Assembly: GCA_943846615.1 (NCBI GenBank)
Contig: OX044354.1
Location: forward strand, 686,359-750,358
Origin: an uncultured Amylibacter sp.
GTDB taxonomy: Bacteria > Pseudomonadota > Alphaproteobacteria > Rhodobacterales > Rhodobacteraceae
DNA: 64,000 bases
Reading direction: 5' to 3'
This document shows, in pieces, positions 7,993 to 16,025 of this stretch. The notes beneath the pieces were generated by a model that made no database searches, was not told the DNA's origin, and saw only the letters and a list, made by a program, of their open reading frames with translations. Made by a program: the position numbers and the translations under genes. Position 1 is the first letter of the stretch, and each line of letters opens with the position of its first letter.

Positions 7993-8694
7993 TTGGAGAT
8001 ATTGACCACAACAATAAACCTAATCATGTCGGGCGACCCCACATTATGGGGCATCGTTGGGCTATCTTTGCGTGTTTCACTGTCCGCCACCATCATCGCG
8101 GCCATTTTTGCCGTGCCATTGGGCACCGCCCTATCCATGGGTCGTTTTTTCGGACGTCGCGGCATAATCGCCATTTCATCATCCCTGATGGCCCTGCCCC
8201 CCGTCGTGGTCGGCTTGGCAATCTACTTGCTGTTGTCACGCGCTGGCCCCTTGGGCGAACTCGGTTTGTTATTCACCCCCACGGCGATGATCATCGCCCA
8301 ATCCGTCCTGATCTTCCCAATCATCTTGGCCCTAACGACAGAGGCCGTAACCCCTATCGAAACCACTTACCGCCCACTGCTACACAGCGTCGCCGCATCC
8401 CGCTGGTTTCGCCTGCGCACCCTAATCACCGACGCCCGTTTCGCCATCGCCACCGCGCTACTGGCTGGTTTTGGGCGGGCAATTGCAGAGGTTGGCGCGG
8501 TTATCATCGTTGGCGGCAACATCAACGGCGTCACCCGCGTTATGACCACAACAATCGCGCTTGAAACATCCAAGGGTAATCTCGAACTCGCCATGGCACT
8601 TGGCCTGATCCTGATCATGCTGGCGATCATCGTAAACGTCTTCATTCACTGGCTAAAATCCATGGGTGCAAAATACCAACAGGTGTCACGATGA
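7993..8694 (+). CDS. tupB: Tungstate ABC transporter permease
   Basis: A 233-residue inner-membrane permease with about six helices. The binding-protein-dependent EAA-like region (RYRP-type loop, then TALLAGFGRAIAEVGAVIIV) couples to the ATPase. Identity as TupB rests on the adjoining genes, especially the TupA-type binding protein. The start is uncertain: the frame opens with TTG at 7993, a second TTG at 8002 follows GGAG closely, and the first ATG (8026) has no ribosome binding site. The stop overlaps tupC by ATGA, so the two are coupled. Confidence 0.9.
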   Translation: MEILTTTINLIMSGDPTLWGIVGLSLRVSLSATIIAAIFAVPLGTALSMGRFFGRRGIIAISSSLMALPPVVVGLAIYLLLSRAGPLGELGLLFTPTAMIIAQSVLIFPIILALTTEAVTPIETTYRPLLHSVAASRWFRLRTLITDARFAIATALLAGFGRAIAEVGAVIIVGGNINGVTRVMTTTIALETSKGNLELAMALGLILIMLAIIVNVFIHWLKSMGAKYQQVSR

Positions 8695-9389
8695 TTGATC
8701 TAAGTTTCGAAAACACCTCGCTTGCGATTGATGGGAACACCTTGTTGGGGCCGATTGATACGAAATTGAATCTCAACGGCATCACCTGTGTTCTGGGCTA
8801 CAACGGCGCGGGCAAATCCCTGTTCTTGGAACTATGCCATGGCCTACAAGAGCCTACACAGGGCCACGTCCACTGGAACGGAAAAACCGCCCTTGTAACC
8901 CGCAGCCAACGCGGCTTCATCTTCCAAAGCCGCATCGTTCTGCGCCGATCCGTGCGCGACAACATCGCCCTACCAATGCAGGCGGCTGGCTGGTCACGCC
9001 CAGAAATTGAAACGCGCCTCGCGGAACTTCTGGAAATGGCCCGCCTAACGGCACAGGCAAACGCCCCCGCCGCTGTCCTGTCTGGTGGCGAAGCACAACG
9101 CATGTCACTGGTTCGCGCATTGGCCACCCGTCCAGAGGTGGTCATCATGGACGAACCCACCAGCAGCCTGGACCCAACCGCCACAACAAAATTCGAATCC
9201 CTGATCGAAAACGTCGCCACTACAGGCGTGAAATTCATCTGGGCCACCCATAACATCGCCCAAGCGCGACGTTTTGCTAATACCATTATCTTCATCAACG
9301 ACGGTACAATCATTGAACACGGGCCAGCATCACAATTCTTCGCAGCGCCTCAAACCAGGATCGCACAGACATACGTCGAAGGCCACTAA
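8691..9389 (+). CDS. tupC: Tungstate ABC transporter ATP-binding protein
   Basis: A 232-residue ABC ATPase. It has Walker A GYNGAGKS, signature LSGGEAQRMSLVRALA, Walker B EVVIMDEPTSSLDP and the H-loop IWATHNIAQA. It energises tungstate import through TupB. It lies between tupB (4-base overlap) and tupA (stop immediately followed by ATG), so the operon order is B-C-A. Many tup operons run A-B-C, making the binding protein's last position mildly unusual. Confidence 0.93.
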   Translation: MIDLSFENTSLAIDGNTLLGPIDTKLNLNGITCVLGYNGAGKSLFLELCHGLQEPTQGHVHWNGKTALVTRSQRGFIFQSRIVLRRSVRDNIALPMQAAGWSRPEIETRLAELLEMARLTAQANAPAAVLSGGEAQRMSLVRALATRPEVVIMDEPTSSLDPTATTKFESLIENVATTGVKFIWATHNIAQARRFANTIIFINDGTIIEHGPASQFFAAPQTRIAQTYVEGH

Positions 9390-10217
9390 ATGAAGTTACT
9401 GAAAATTCTATGCCTGCTGATCGCAACGCCATTAGCGGCCCAAGACAACACAATCACGCTGTCATCAACAACCTCAACCCAAAATTCGGGTCTGTATGAT
9501 TACCTGTTGCCGATTTTCACCAAGGACACCGGCATCAACGTGCGCGTCATCGCCGTTGGCACAGGTCAGGCGATCCGCATTGCCCAAAACGGCGACGCTG
9601 ATGTCTTACTTGTACATCACCGCGCATCCGAGGACGCATTTGTAAACGACGGTTACGGCACCAAGCGATACGATGTGATGTACAATGATTTCGTCCTACT
9701 CGGCCCCAAAAGCGACACAACAAACATCACCTCACTCCATTCGTTTTTCGAAAATACGGCGAAAACAGGTAAATACCCATTCATTTCGCGCGGCGATGAC
9801 AGCGGCACACATAAAAAAGAACAGGAATTGTGGGCGAAATTCACCCAAACAACACCCAAAGGCGATTGGTATCGCGAAATCGGCTCTGGCATGGGCGCAA
9901 CACTGAACATGGCCGCTTCTATCGATGCCTATACAATCTCGGATCGCGGCACATGGTTATCTTTTGGCAACAAACGCAATTTGGAAATCAAATGGTCTGG
10001 TGACGAGGTTTTGCTAAATCCATATGGGCTTATCTTGGTAAACCCTGAAAAATTCCCACATGTACAAGCAGATAGGTCCCAAATCTTCGCCGATTGGATT
10101 ACATCACCACGCGGCCAAACAGCCATTGGCGATTTTCGCATCAACGGCAAACAACTGTTCTGCCCAGACGCCGACAAAACGAAGGCAGAGAAGATAATCG
10201 CCTGTCCAGCAGGCTAA
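9390..10217 (+). CDS. tupA: Periplasmic tungstate-binding protein
   Basis: A 275-residue exported solute-binding protein. The signal peptide is MKLLKILCLLIATPLAAQ, with likely cleavage after LAA. The TupA hallmark STTSTQNSGLYDYLLP follows directly, its Ser/Thr residues coordinating the oxyanion. SRGDDSGTHKKE, the second oxyanion-contacting loop, lies near residue 135. TupA binds tungstate far more tightly than molybdate. No tungsten-dependent formate or aldehyde oxidoreductase lies in the window, so the client enzyme must be elsewhere. The gene has no classical terminator before the hairpin locus downstream. Confidence 0.94.
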   Translation: MKLLKILCLLIATPLAAQDNTITLSSTTSTQNSGLYDYLLPIFTKDTGINVRVIAVGTGQAIRIAQNGDADVLLVHHRASEDAFVNDGYGTKRYDVMYNDFVLLGPKSDTTNITSLHSFFENTAKTGKYPFISRGDDSGTHKKEQELWAKFTQTTPKGDWYREIGSGMGATLNMAASIDAYTISDRGTWLSFGNKRNLEIKWSGDEVLLNPYGLILVNPEKFPHVQADRSQIFADWITSPRGQTAIGDFRINGKQLFCPDADKTKAEKIIACPAG

Positions 10218-10263
10218 AATCGCCGCCATGCACAAAATGCATATCGGCTTTGCTCAATCAGCA

Positions 10264-10291
10264 CTTCTAAAAATTCCGATAAGCGCTATTT
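10264..10291 (+). promoter_or_regulatory. Candidate RpoH-type promoter for the hairpin RNA
   Basis: CTTCTA (10264-10269), 16 bases, then CTATTT (10286-10291). This resembles alphaproteobacterial RpoHI/RpoHII promoters (CTTG, about 17 bases, CTATNT-like), though the fourth base of the -35 element differs. It would start transcription near 10298. It is inferred from spacing and from the known RpoH control of related RNAs. Confidence 0.35.
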
Positions 10292-10297
10292 TAATTT

Positions 10298-10430
10298 CAA
10301 GAGATCAAAACTCAGCGGTCACCTCCTCCCGGCCGCGAAAATTTGAACTGGGCCAATTCCTCCCTGTTTAGGCCCAATGAAAAAAGAACGGTGTTATGCT
10401 CCTCCTCCCTTGCGTAACACCGTTTTTTTT
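10298..10430 (+). ncRNA. Cuckoo / CcsR-type small RNA with three anti-Shine-Dalgarno hairpins
   Basis: Three consecutive hairpins each expose a CCTCC motif in the loop. Hairpin 1 has stem GCGGTC (10315-10320) with GGCCGC (10331-10336) and loop ACCTCCTCCC. Hairpin 2 has stem TGGGCC (10349-10354) with GGCCCA (10371-10376), its 16-base loop containing CCTCCC. Hairpin 3 has a 10-bp stem (10387-10396 with 10415-10424), an 18-base loop containing CCTCCTCCC, and eight T at the end, so it is also the terminator. This is the layout of cuckoo RNAs; R. sphaeroides CcsR1-4 carry CCUCCUCCC loops, are induced by stress sigma factors and lie beside a DUF1127 gene. The exact 5' end is a guess. Here the locus follows tupA, not DUF1127. 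Confidence 0.7.
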
Positions 10431-10469
10431 CGTCTTGTCGTTGGATCGCTTGCTAACGAAAAACGCTCT

Positions 10470-10931
10470 ATGTCCAACAATTCCATCATCAGCCTAATTA
10501 TATTCCTATCCCTGATCGCATTCGCGATCTCCAGTAGCATCGCGATCATGGTGATTTGTGCGATTGCAATGTGTGCCCTTTGGTTCTGGCAGCGCCAAAG
10601 AAAACCCAACAAACATTTTCAAAACCTCGCCATCATGAATGCGCATTACACCGATACCGATTTCCTGAACGCGACAAAAACAGCCGAGCTGTTATCGTTT
10701 CTGCGAAAGCAAATGCCACGATCAACACGCACCATCCCGCTTCACCCCGCAAACACACTCTTCACTGATCTGGGAATCGCCCCCGTCGCGTTTGAATTGG
10801 ATGAAATGCCGATCTTCTGCGAATCCCTCGGCTTGCTATACGAAATCGAAGATCAAAACCCACTGTGGGAGCGCATCAAAACGATTGGCGAACTTGATGC
10901 CTTCATCGCATCCCTCAAACCAATCGACTAA
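10470..10931 (+). CDS. Membrane-anchored protein with a degenerate acyl-carrier-like domain
   Basis: A 153-residue protein that I do not recognise by name. Residues 1-45 hold two closely spaced hydrophobic helices (IISLIIFLSLIAFAI and IAIMVICAIAMCALWFW), followed by basic residues. The C-terminal half resembles acyl-carrier-protein/DUF1493 folds: an NTLFTDLGIAPVAFELDEMP segment where carriers have DLGIDSL, then YEIEDQNP and a terminal IKTIGELDAFIASL helix. The phosphopantetheine-attachment serine is absent (IAPVA in place of DSL), so it would not carry an acyl group. The ORF can extend up to 10377, across the RNA terminator, but ATG 10470 is more sensible. It starts 40 bases after that terminator. 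Confidence 0.55.
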   Translation: MSNNSIISLIIFLSLIAFAISSSIAIMVICAIAMCALWFWQRQRKPNKHFQNLAIMNAHYTDTDFLNATKTAELLSFLRKQMPRSTRTIPLHPANTLFTDLGIAPVAFELDEMPIFCESLGLLYEIEDQNPLWERIKTIGELDAFIASLKPID

Positions 10932-10974
10932 CCATCATTATTTTGTAAAAATATCTTCGCCGAAGGCCAAAATG

Positions 10975-13389
10975 TTAAAACGGCACATCATCCGCAGGTG
11001 TCACAAAGCTAGCTACAACCTTCTTGGCCCCACCAGCATCAAACACGATAGATAACTTATCAGCCTCAATGCCGATAATGGTCCCAATCCCAAACTTCGC
11101 ATGCATCACGCGCCCACCAATGGCATAGGCCGCAATCACATCCGCATCAATCACGATGCCTTTGGGTTTCTCTGGCTGGCTTAGCCCACGTTGGCTGGTG
11201 CGCGCCTGCATTCGCTTCCAACCGGGCGAATTATACGCATCCGCCGATGCCGCCTTGGATGGCAAATCACTTTCCATCCCAAACCCGCTGGATGAAACAC
11301 CACCCCCGCCATACAGACCGGGCGGCGTTAAAACCTCGACATGCGCCTCTGGCAATTCATCAATAAATCGACTTGGCATAGAAGACTGCCATTGCCCAAA
11401 AATCCGACGGTTCGCAGCAAATGTAATGGTGCACAACGCCTCCGCGCGGGTAATTCCCACATAAGCCAAGCGGCGCTCTTCTTCGAGCCCGCGCTGCCCA
11501 CTCTCATCCATTGACCGTTGCGACGGAAACAACCCCTCTTCCCAACCGGGTAAAAACACCACCGGAAACTCCAAACCTTTTGAACCATGCAACGTCATGA
11601 TCGAAACCTTCTCGGTCGCATCATCATTGTCATTTTCCATGATCAAACTGACATGTTCCAAAAATCCTTGGATGTTTTCAAATTCTTCCAGCGCCTTAAC
11701 CAGCTCTTTCAAATTCTCCAACCGCCCCGGTGCCTCGGGGGTTTTATCGTTTTGCCAATGCGCCGTATAACCACTCTCGTCCAAAATCACCTGCGCAATT
11801 TCAACGTGGTTCACCAACGCTGGCGCATCGCCAAATTCTTCTAAAATCTCACTATCGCCAACGCGCGGTGCACCAGCACCGTTCAGCAAGGCCGCCCAGC
11901 GATCAAAACCCGCAATCAACTGGCCCAGCGCATTTCGCGCCTTGGTGCTTAAACCACCCTCTGCCACAACAATCCGTGCGCCCTCGATCAACGACACACC
12001 GTGTTGGCGTGCGGTTGCATTAATCGTTTGCTGTGCCTTATCACCAATCCCACGTTTCGGCGTATTCACAATCCGTTCAAACGCCAAACTATCATCAAAA
12101 CTGCATGCCACGCGAAAATAGGCCATCGCATCACGAATTTCCATCCGCTCATAAAACCGCGGGCCACCGATCACCCGATACGGCAATCCAATGGTTAAAA
12201 ACCGATCCTCGAAGGCACGCATCTGATGCGACGCGCGCACAAGGATGGCCATATTGTTCAAACCAATCGGATCCAGCCCACGGGTTCCGCGCTGATAACT
12301 TTCAACCTCTTCGCCAATCCAACGCGCCTCTTCTTCGCCATCCCAATGACCAATCAGGCGCACCTTCTCGCCGTCTTCACGCGCCGTCCACAACGTCTTG
12401 CCCAAACGATCCGCATTACCTGCGATCACACTGGATGCGGCGGCCAAAATGTGCGGCGTCGAACGATAGTTCTGTTCCAGCTTGATAACAGCAGCGCCCT
12501 CAAAATCCTTCTCAAACCGCAGGATATTCCCCACTTCGGCCCCGCGCCAACCATAGATCGATTGGTCATCGTCACCCACACAGCAAATATTTCGATGCCC
12601 CTGCGCCAACAAACGCAACCACATATATTGTGCCACATTCGTATCTTGATACTCGTCCACCAGAATATATTTGAACCAGCGTTGATACTGCGCCAAAACA
12701 TCCGCATGGCTTTGAAAAATCGTCACCACATGCAACAAAAGATCGCCAAAATCTGCCGCATTCAAGGTCTTGAGGCGTTCTTGATATTGCGCATAAAACT
12801 CTGCACCGCGCCCATTAAACCCATCATCACCCGCAGGAACGCGATCCGGCGTCCATGCCTTATTCTTCCACGCATCAATCAGGCCCAACAACAAACGCGG
12901 AGGCCAGCGTTTTTCATCGATATTCTGTGCGCGCAACAACTGTTTAATCAACCGCAGCTGATCATCCGTATCCAAAATCGTAAAATTCGACTTCAACCCC
13001 ACCAATTCCGCATGGCGGCGCAAAATCTTCACACACAGCGAATGAAACGTCCCCATCCAGCGCATGCCTTCGGCCATTTCGCCAAGGCTCGCACCAACGC
13101 GCAGCTTCATCTCATGCGCGGCCTTATTGGTAAACGTAACTGCTAAAATCTCATTGGGTTGCGCACGGCGCGTATTCACCAAATGCACAATCCGCGTGGT
13201 CAACGCCTTGGTTTTGCCCGTGCCCGCACCCGCCAGCATCAAAACCGGCCCATCCAGCGTTTCAACCGCTTGGCGTTGCGCGGGGTTCAACCCGTCCAAA
13301 TACGGCGTCGGTCGCACACCCATCGCACGTTGCGACAACGGTACATTCGCGGCCATTTCCATGGCGTTATCTTCTTCCCAGTTACTCAT
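10975..13389 (-). CDS. uvrD: ATP-dependent DNA helicase UvrD/PcrA
   Basis: An 804-residue superfamily 1A 3'-5' helicase used in nucleotide-excision and mismatch repair and in clearing RecA or stalled polymerases. Motifs in order: the Q-motif region GLNPAQRQAVETLDGPVLML, Walker A AGAGTGKTKALTTR, motif II VDEYQDTNVAQ, motif III CCVGDDDQSIYGWRGA, motif IV LEQNYRST, motif V SIMTLHGSKGLEFPVVFLPG and motif VI RRLAYVGITRA. The C-terminal tail (RVMHAKFGIGTIIGIE) is the Tudor-like PcrA/UvrD domain that contacts RNA polymerase. Length is slightly above E. coli UvrD (720 residues). It is monocistronic and convergent with the preceding ORF. Confidence 0.96.
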   Translation of the reverse strand: MSNWEEDNAMEMAANVPLSQRAMGVRPTPYLDGLNPAQRQAVETLDGPVLMLAGAGTGKTKALTTRIVHLVNTRRAQPNEILAVTFTNKAAHEMKLRVGASLGEMAEGMRWMGTFHSLCVKILRRHAELVGLKSNFTILDTDDQLRLIKQLLRAQNIDEKRWPPRLLLGLIDAWKNKAWTPDRVPAGDDGFNGRGAEFYAQYQERLKTLNAADFGDLLLHVVTIFQSHADVLAQYQRWFKYILVDEYQDTNVAQYMWLRLLAQGHRNICCVGDDDQSIYGWRGAEVGNILRFEKDFEGAAVIKLEQNYRSTPHILAAASSVIAGNADRLGKTLWTAREDGEKVRLIGHWDGEEEARWIGEEVESYQRGTRGLDPIGLNNMAILVRASHQMRAFEDRFLTIGLPYRVIGGPRFYERMEIRDAMAYFRVACSFDDSLAFERIVNTPKRGIGDKAQQTINATARQHGVSLIEGARIVVAEGGLSTKARNALGQLIAGFDRWAALLNGAGAPRVGDSEILEEFGDAPALVNHVEIAQVILDESGYTAHWQNDKTPEAPGRLENLKELVKALEEFENIQGFLEHVSLIMENDNDDATEKVSIMTLHGSKGLEFPVVFLPGWEEGLFPSQRSMDESGQRGLEEERRLAYVGITRAEALCTITFAANRRIFGQWQSSMPSRFIDELPEAHVEVLTPPGLYGGGGVSSSGFGMESDLPSKAASADAYNSPGWKRMQARTSQRGLSQPEKPKGIVIDADVIAAYAIGGRVMHAKFGIGTIIGIEADKLSIVFDAGGAKKVVASFVTPADDVPF

Positions 13390-13548
13390 TTCACCTTCAT
13401 AACCAAATCATCTCTACAGGGAAAGCATGTTCTATTATTGTTCTTTTGATTTTTTGACATTTTCAACATTTCAAAACGTGAAATCCAACTATCGCGAAGC
13501 CTATTGAAATCCTTGCACATAAACATACCCATCAATAGGGTCAGCCCC

Positions 13549-14694
13549 ATGAGCATAGATGACAAATACCCCAGCCTGAATGATTTGAAAAAACGCGCCA
13601 AACGTCGCCTTCCCCATTTCGCATGGGAATATCTCGACAGCGGGACAGGGGTAGAGGATCAGATGCGTCGCAATCGCAGAGCGCTGGATAAGGTTCTGTT
13701 CGAAACCCGCGTCCTACAAGGCGATTACCAACCCGATCAAACCACCTCATTTCTAGGCCGCGAATACGCCCACCCCTTTGGTGTCGCCCCTGTCGGCATG
13801 TCAGGAATGATATGGCCCGGTGCTGAACATATGCTGGCAAAGGGTGCGGCAAATGCTAAAATTCCCTACTGCATGTCCGCCGTCGCCACCGTCACCCCCG
13901 AAACAATCGCGTCCAGCTTAGGCAACAATGGCTGGATGCAACTTTACCCACCAACCGATCCCGAAATTCGCCGCGACATGATTAGACGCGCGAAAAACGC
14001 AGGCTTTCATACTCTAATCCTAACCGTAGACGTCCCCCAGGCCAGCCGCCGCGAACGTCAACGTCGTGCTCAATTAACCATCCCTCCACGCATCACACCC
14101 AAAATGCTGTGGGAAACCGCAACCCACCCCGCTTGGGCACTTGGCACATTACGACACGGTCAACCACGCCTTCGCTTCGCCGAAAGTTACGTTAAGGCTG
14201 AAAAAGGCGCATCATCCACCCAACATCCAGGATACATCATTCGCGGAAAACCAGATTGGAAATATCTGGACGAACTACGCACCGAATGGGACGGGCAAAT
14301 CATCGTCAAAGGCATCACCTCCGCGCGTGATGCGAAAAAATTGGCTGATCTCGGCGTTGATGCCGTGTGGGTTTCAAACCATTCCGGCCGCCAATTCGAT
14401 GGCGGGCTCAGCAGCATCGAAACACTCCCCGCAATTCGCGCCGCCGTTGGCCCCAATTATCCCTTGATTTTTGACAGTGGTGTCGAAGGCGGCCTAGACA
14501 TTATCCGCGCCCTAGCATTGGGTGCAGATTTCGTAATGCTGGGCCGCGCATTTCACTACGCTTTGGCGGCCTTGGGCGCCAAAGGTTTCGACCAAGCGGT
14601 CTATATGCTGTCAGACGACATTAACACCAACATGTACCAGATGGGCATCCAAAACCTGTCGCAGGCGACGGAACGGTTGGTAAAACAGGATTAA
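13549..14694 (+). CDS. FMN-dependent alpha-hydroxy-acid dehydrogenase (L-lactate dehydrogenase-like)
   Basis: A 381-residue TIM-barrel flavoenzyme of the LldD/glycolate-oxidase family. It oxidises a 2-hydroxy acid to the 2-oxo acid, probably L-lactate to pyruvate, passing electrons to the respiratory chain. Visible motifs are PVGMSGMIWPGAE near the FMN site, the IIVKGITSARDAKKL lysine strand and the active-site HSGRQFDGG with catalytic His and Arg. The start at 13549 follows AGGG; the ATG at 13504 would add 15 untypical residues. The gene ends 3 bases before the phosphodiesterase ATG, so the two form an operon. Substrate specificity is not resolved. Confidence 0.9.
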   Translation: MSIDDKYPSLNDLKKRAKRRLPHFAWEYLDSGTGVEDQMRRNRRALDKVLFETRVLQGDYQPDQTTSFLGREYAHPFGVAPVGMSGMIWPGAEHMLAKGAANAKIPYCMSAVATVTPETIASSLGNNGWMQLYPPTDPEIRRDMIRRAKNAGFHTLILTVDVPQASRRERQRRAQLTIPPRITPKMLWETATHPAWALGTLRHGQPRLRFAESYVKAEKGASSTQHPGYIIRGKPDWKYLDELRTEWDGQIIVKGITSARDAKKLADLGVDAVWVSNHSGRQFDGGLSSIETLPAIRAAVGPNYPLIFDSGVEGGLDIIRALALGADFVMLGRAFHYALAALGAKGFDQAVYMLSDDINTNMYQMGIQNLSQATERLVKQD

Positions 14695-14697
14695 ATC

Positions 14698-15519
14698 ATG
14701 CGTAAAATATTGGCGATCACAGACATCCACATGCGATCCCATGGGCGCACGATCATCGGATTAAACCCGCTAACCCAATTCCAAAACGCCCTGTCCCACG
14801 CCCACAAAAATCATCCAGATGCCGAACATCTGATCCTAATGGGCGACCTGACCCATTCAGGTCACATCGACGAATTCAAGATGATCAAGGACGCCATCGT
14901 TGATTACCCAATCCCGATCACATTCATGCTGGGAAACCATGATCGTCGCGATAACTTCGCCACCGTTTTTCCTAACATTGCAATGACCCCAACCGCTCAT
15001 CTGCAAACGCGGATCGACTTGGGTGATGATGTTATCTTATGCCTCGATACACTGGACGGCCCACCATATCCCCAACACCATCACGCGGGTCGCCTGTGTG
15101 CGGATCGTCTGAACTGGCTAACGGATCAGCTGAAAACATGCGCACACAAACGCGTATCAATTTTCATGCATCACCCACCCCACGATGTCGGTTTTGCGGG
15201 CATGGACGCGATCAAATTACAAAACCCAACCGATCTGTTCACGATCACCGAAAACCACCCCGAAATCCGCCATGTTTTTGCAGGCCACATTCATCGCACC
15301 ATATCAGGCCACACCAACGGCGTCGGCTTTACAATATTCAAGAGCACCTGCCACCAAATGCCCATGACACTGGATGCAGATGATTCCAGCCTTTCCGTCC
15401 CAGAACCCGCCGCATATGGCATTATCCTATTAACCCCAGACAGCATCATCGCCCATTCAGAGGATTATGAGTTAGCAATTCAACCTGACGGCCCCACATC
15501 AGACGCCCTACCAGATTAA
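14698..15519 (+). CDS. Calcineurin-like phosphodiesterase (CpdA/GpdQ class III)
   Basis: A 273-residue binuclear metallophosphoesterase. All metal-binding motifs of the class are present: ITDIHM (D-x-H), LILMGDLTHSG, FMLGNHDRRDN, MHHPPHDVG and HVFAGHIHR. Members hydrolyse 3',5'-cyclic nucleotides (CpdA, IcC) or glycerophosphodiesters (GpdQ). The family call is firm but the substrate is open. It follows the FMN dehydrogenase gene by 3 bases and likely shares its promoter. No signal peptide is visible, so it acts in the cytoplasm. Confidence 0.88.
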   Translation: MRKILAITDIHMRSHGRTIIGLNPLTQFQNALSHAHKNHPDAEHLILMGDLTHSGHIDEFKMIKDAIVDYPIPITFMLGNHDRRDNFATVFPNIAMTPTAHLQTRIDLGDDVILCLDTLDGPPYPQHHHAGRLCADRLNWLTDQLKTCAHKRVSIFMHHPPHDVGFAGMDAIKLQNPTDLFTITENHPEIRHVFAGHIHRTISGHTNGVGFTIFKSTCHQMPMTLDADDSSLSVPEPAAYGIILLTPDSIIAHSEDYELAIQPDGPTSDALPD

Positions 15520-15542
15520 TTCAGCAATTCTTCAAAAACCCC

Positions 15543-15570
15543 TTGCGGCGGAAAAATAGATGCGTATAAC
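15543..15570 (+). promoter_or_regulatory. Promoter of tRNA-Gly copy 1
   Basis: TTGCGG, 16 bases, TATAAC (15565-15570), 40 bases before the tRNA. Copy 2 has the same arrangement (15752-15779), which supports the call. Confidence 0.6.
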
Positions 15571-15609
15571 GCCCTTACCCAAGGGGATGAACATTCCCTT
15601 TCCAAGGAA

Positions 15610-15684
15610 GCGGGCGTAGCTCAGGGGTAGAGCATAACCTTGCCAAGGTTAGGGTCGAGCGTTCGAATCGCTTCGCCCGCTCCA
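15610..15684 (+). tRNA. tRNA-Gly(GCC), copy 1
   Basis: A full cloverleaf. Acceptor GCGGGCG pairs with CGCCCGC, the D stem is GCTC/GAGC, the anticodon stem TAACC/GGTTA encloses loop TTGCCAA with anticodon GCC, and the T stem carries TTCGAAT. The terminal CCA is encoded. Identical in sequence to copy 2, 208 bases downstream. Confidence 0.97.
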
Positions 15685-15693
15685 ATTAAAAAC

Positions 15694-15717
15694 GGTCACC
15701 TTCGGGTGGCCTTTTTT
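15694..15717 (+). terminator. Terminator of tRNA-Gly copy 1
   Basis: GGTCACC, TTCG tetraloop, GGTGGCC, followed by six T. Confidence 0.85.
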
Positions 15718-15751
15718 GTTTGTATAATATCAATTTTTACATCAAAACCCC

Positions 15752-15779
15752 TTGCCCCAAATGCGCGGCGGTGTATAAG
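15752..15779 (+). promoter_or_regulatory. Promoter of tRNA-Gly copy 2
   Basis: TTGCCC, 16 bases, TATAAG (15774-15779), 39 bases before the second tRNA; same spacing as copy 1. Confidence 0.6.
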
Positions 15780-15817
15780 GCCCCTACCCACGGGGATGAA
15801 TATTCCCGTCCAAGGAA

Positions 15818-15892
15818 GCGGGCGTAGCTCAGGGGTAGAGCATAACCTTGCCAAGGTTAGGGTCGAGCGTTCGAATCGCTTCGCCCGCTCCA
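15818..15892 (+). tRNA. tRNA-Gly(GCC), copy 2
   Basis: Identical in sequence to copy 1, with anticodon GCC and encoded CCA. The leader between the promoter and the tRNA is also similar (both end CCAAGGAA before the tRNA). The unit was therefore duplicated together with its promoter, while the terminators differ. Confidence 0.97.
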
Positions 15893-15901
15893 AATAAAAC
15901 A

Positions 15902-15938
15902 ATGGGTCACAGTGAAAACTGTGGCCCATGTTTCGTTT
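15902..15938 (+). terminator. Terminator of tRNA-Gly copy 2
   Basis: A 12-bp stem (15902-15913 with 15918-15929, one G-T pair), a GAAA loop, then a T-rich tail. Confidence 0.75.
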
Positions 15939-16025
15939 TACCGGCCCAGATTTTCAAAATACTCTTGATAACATATGCATCTTTACTAAAATCATCGTAT
16001 CGACTTACTTGCAAAGGCGGCAATC

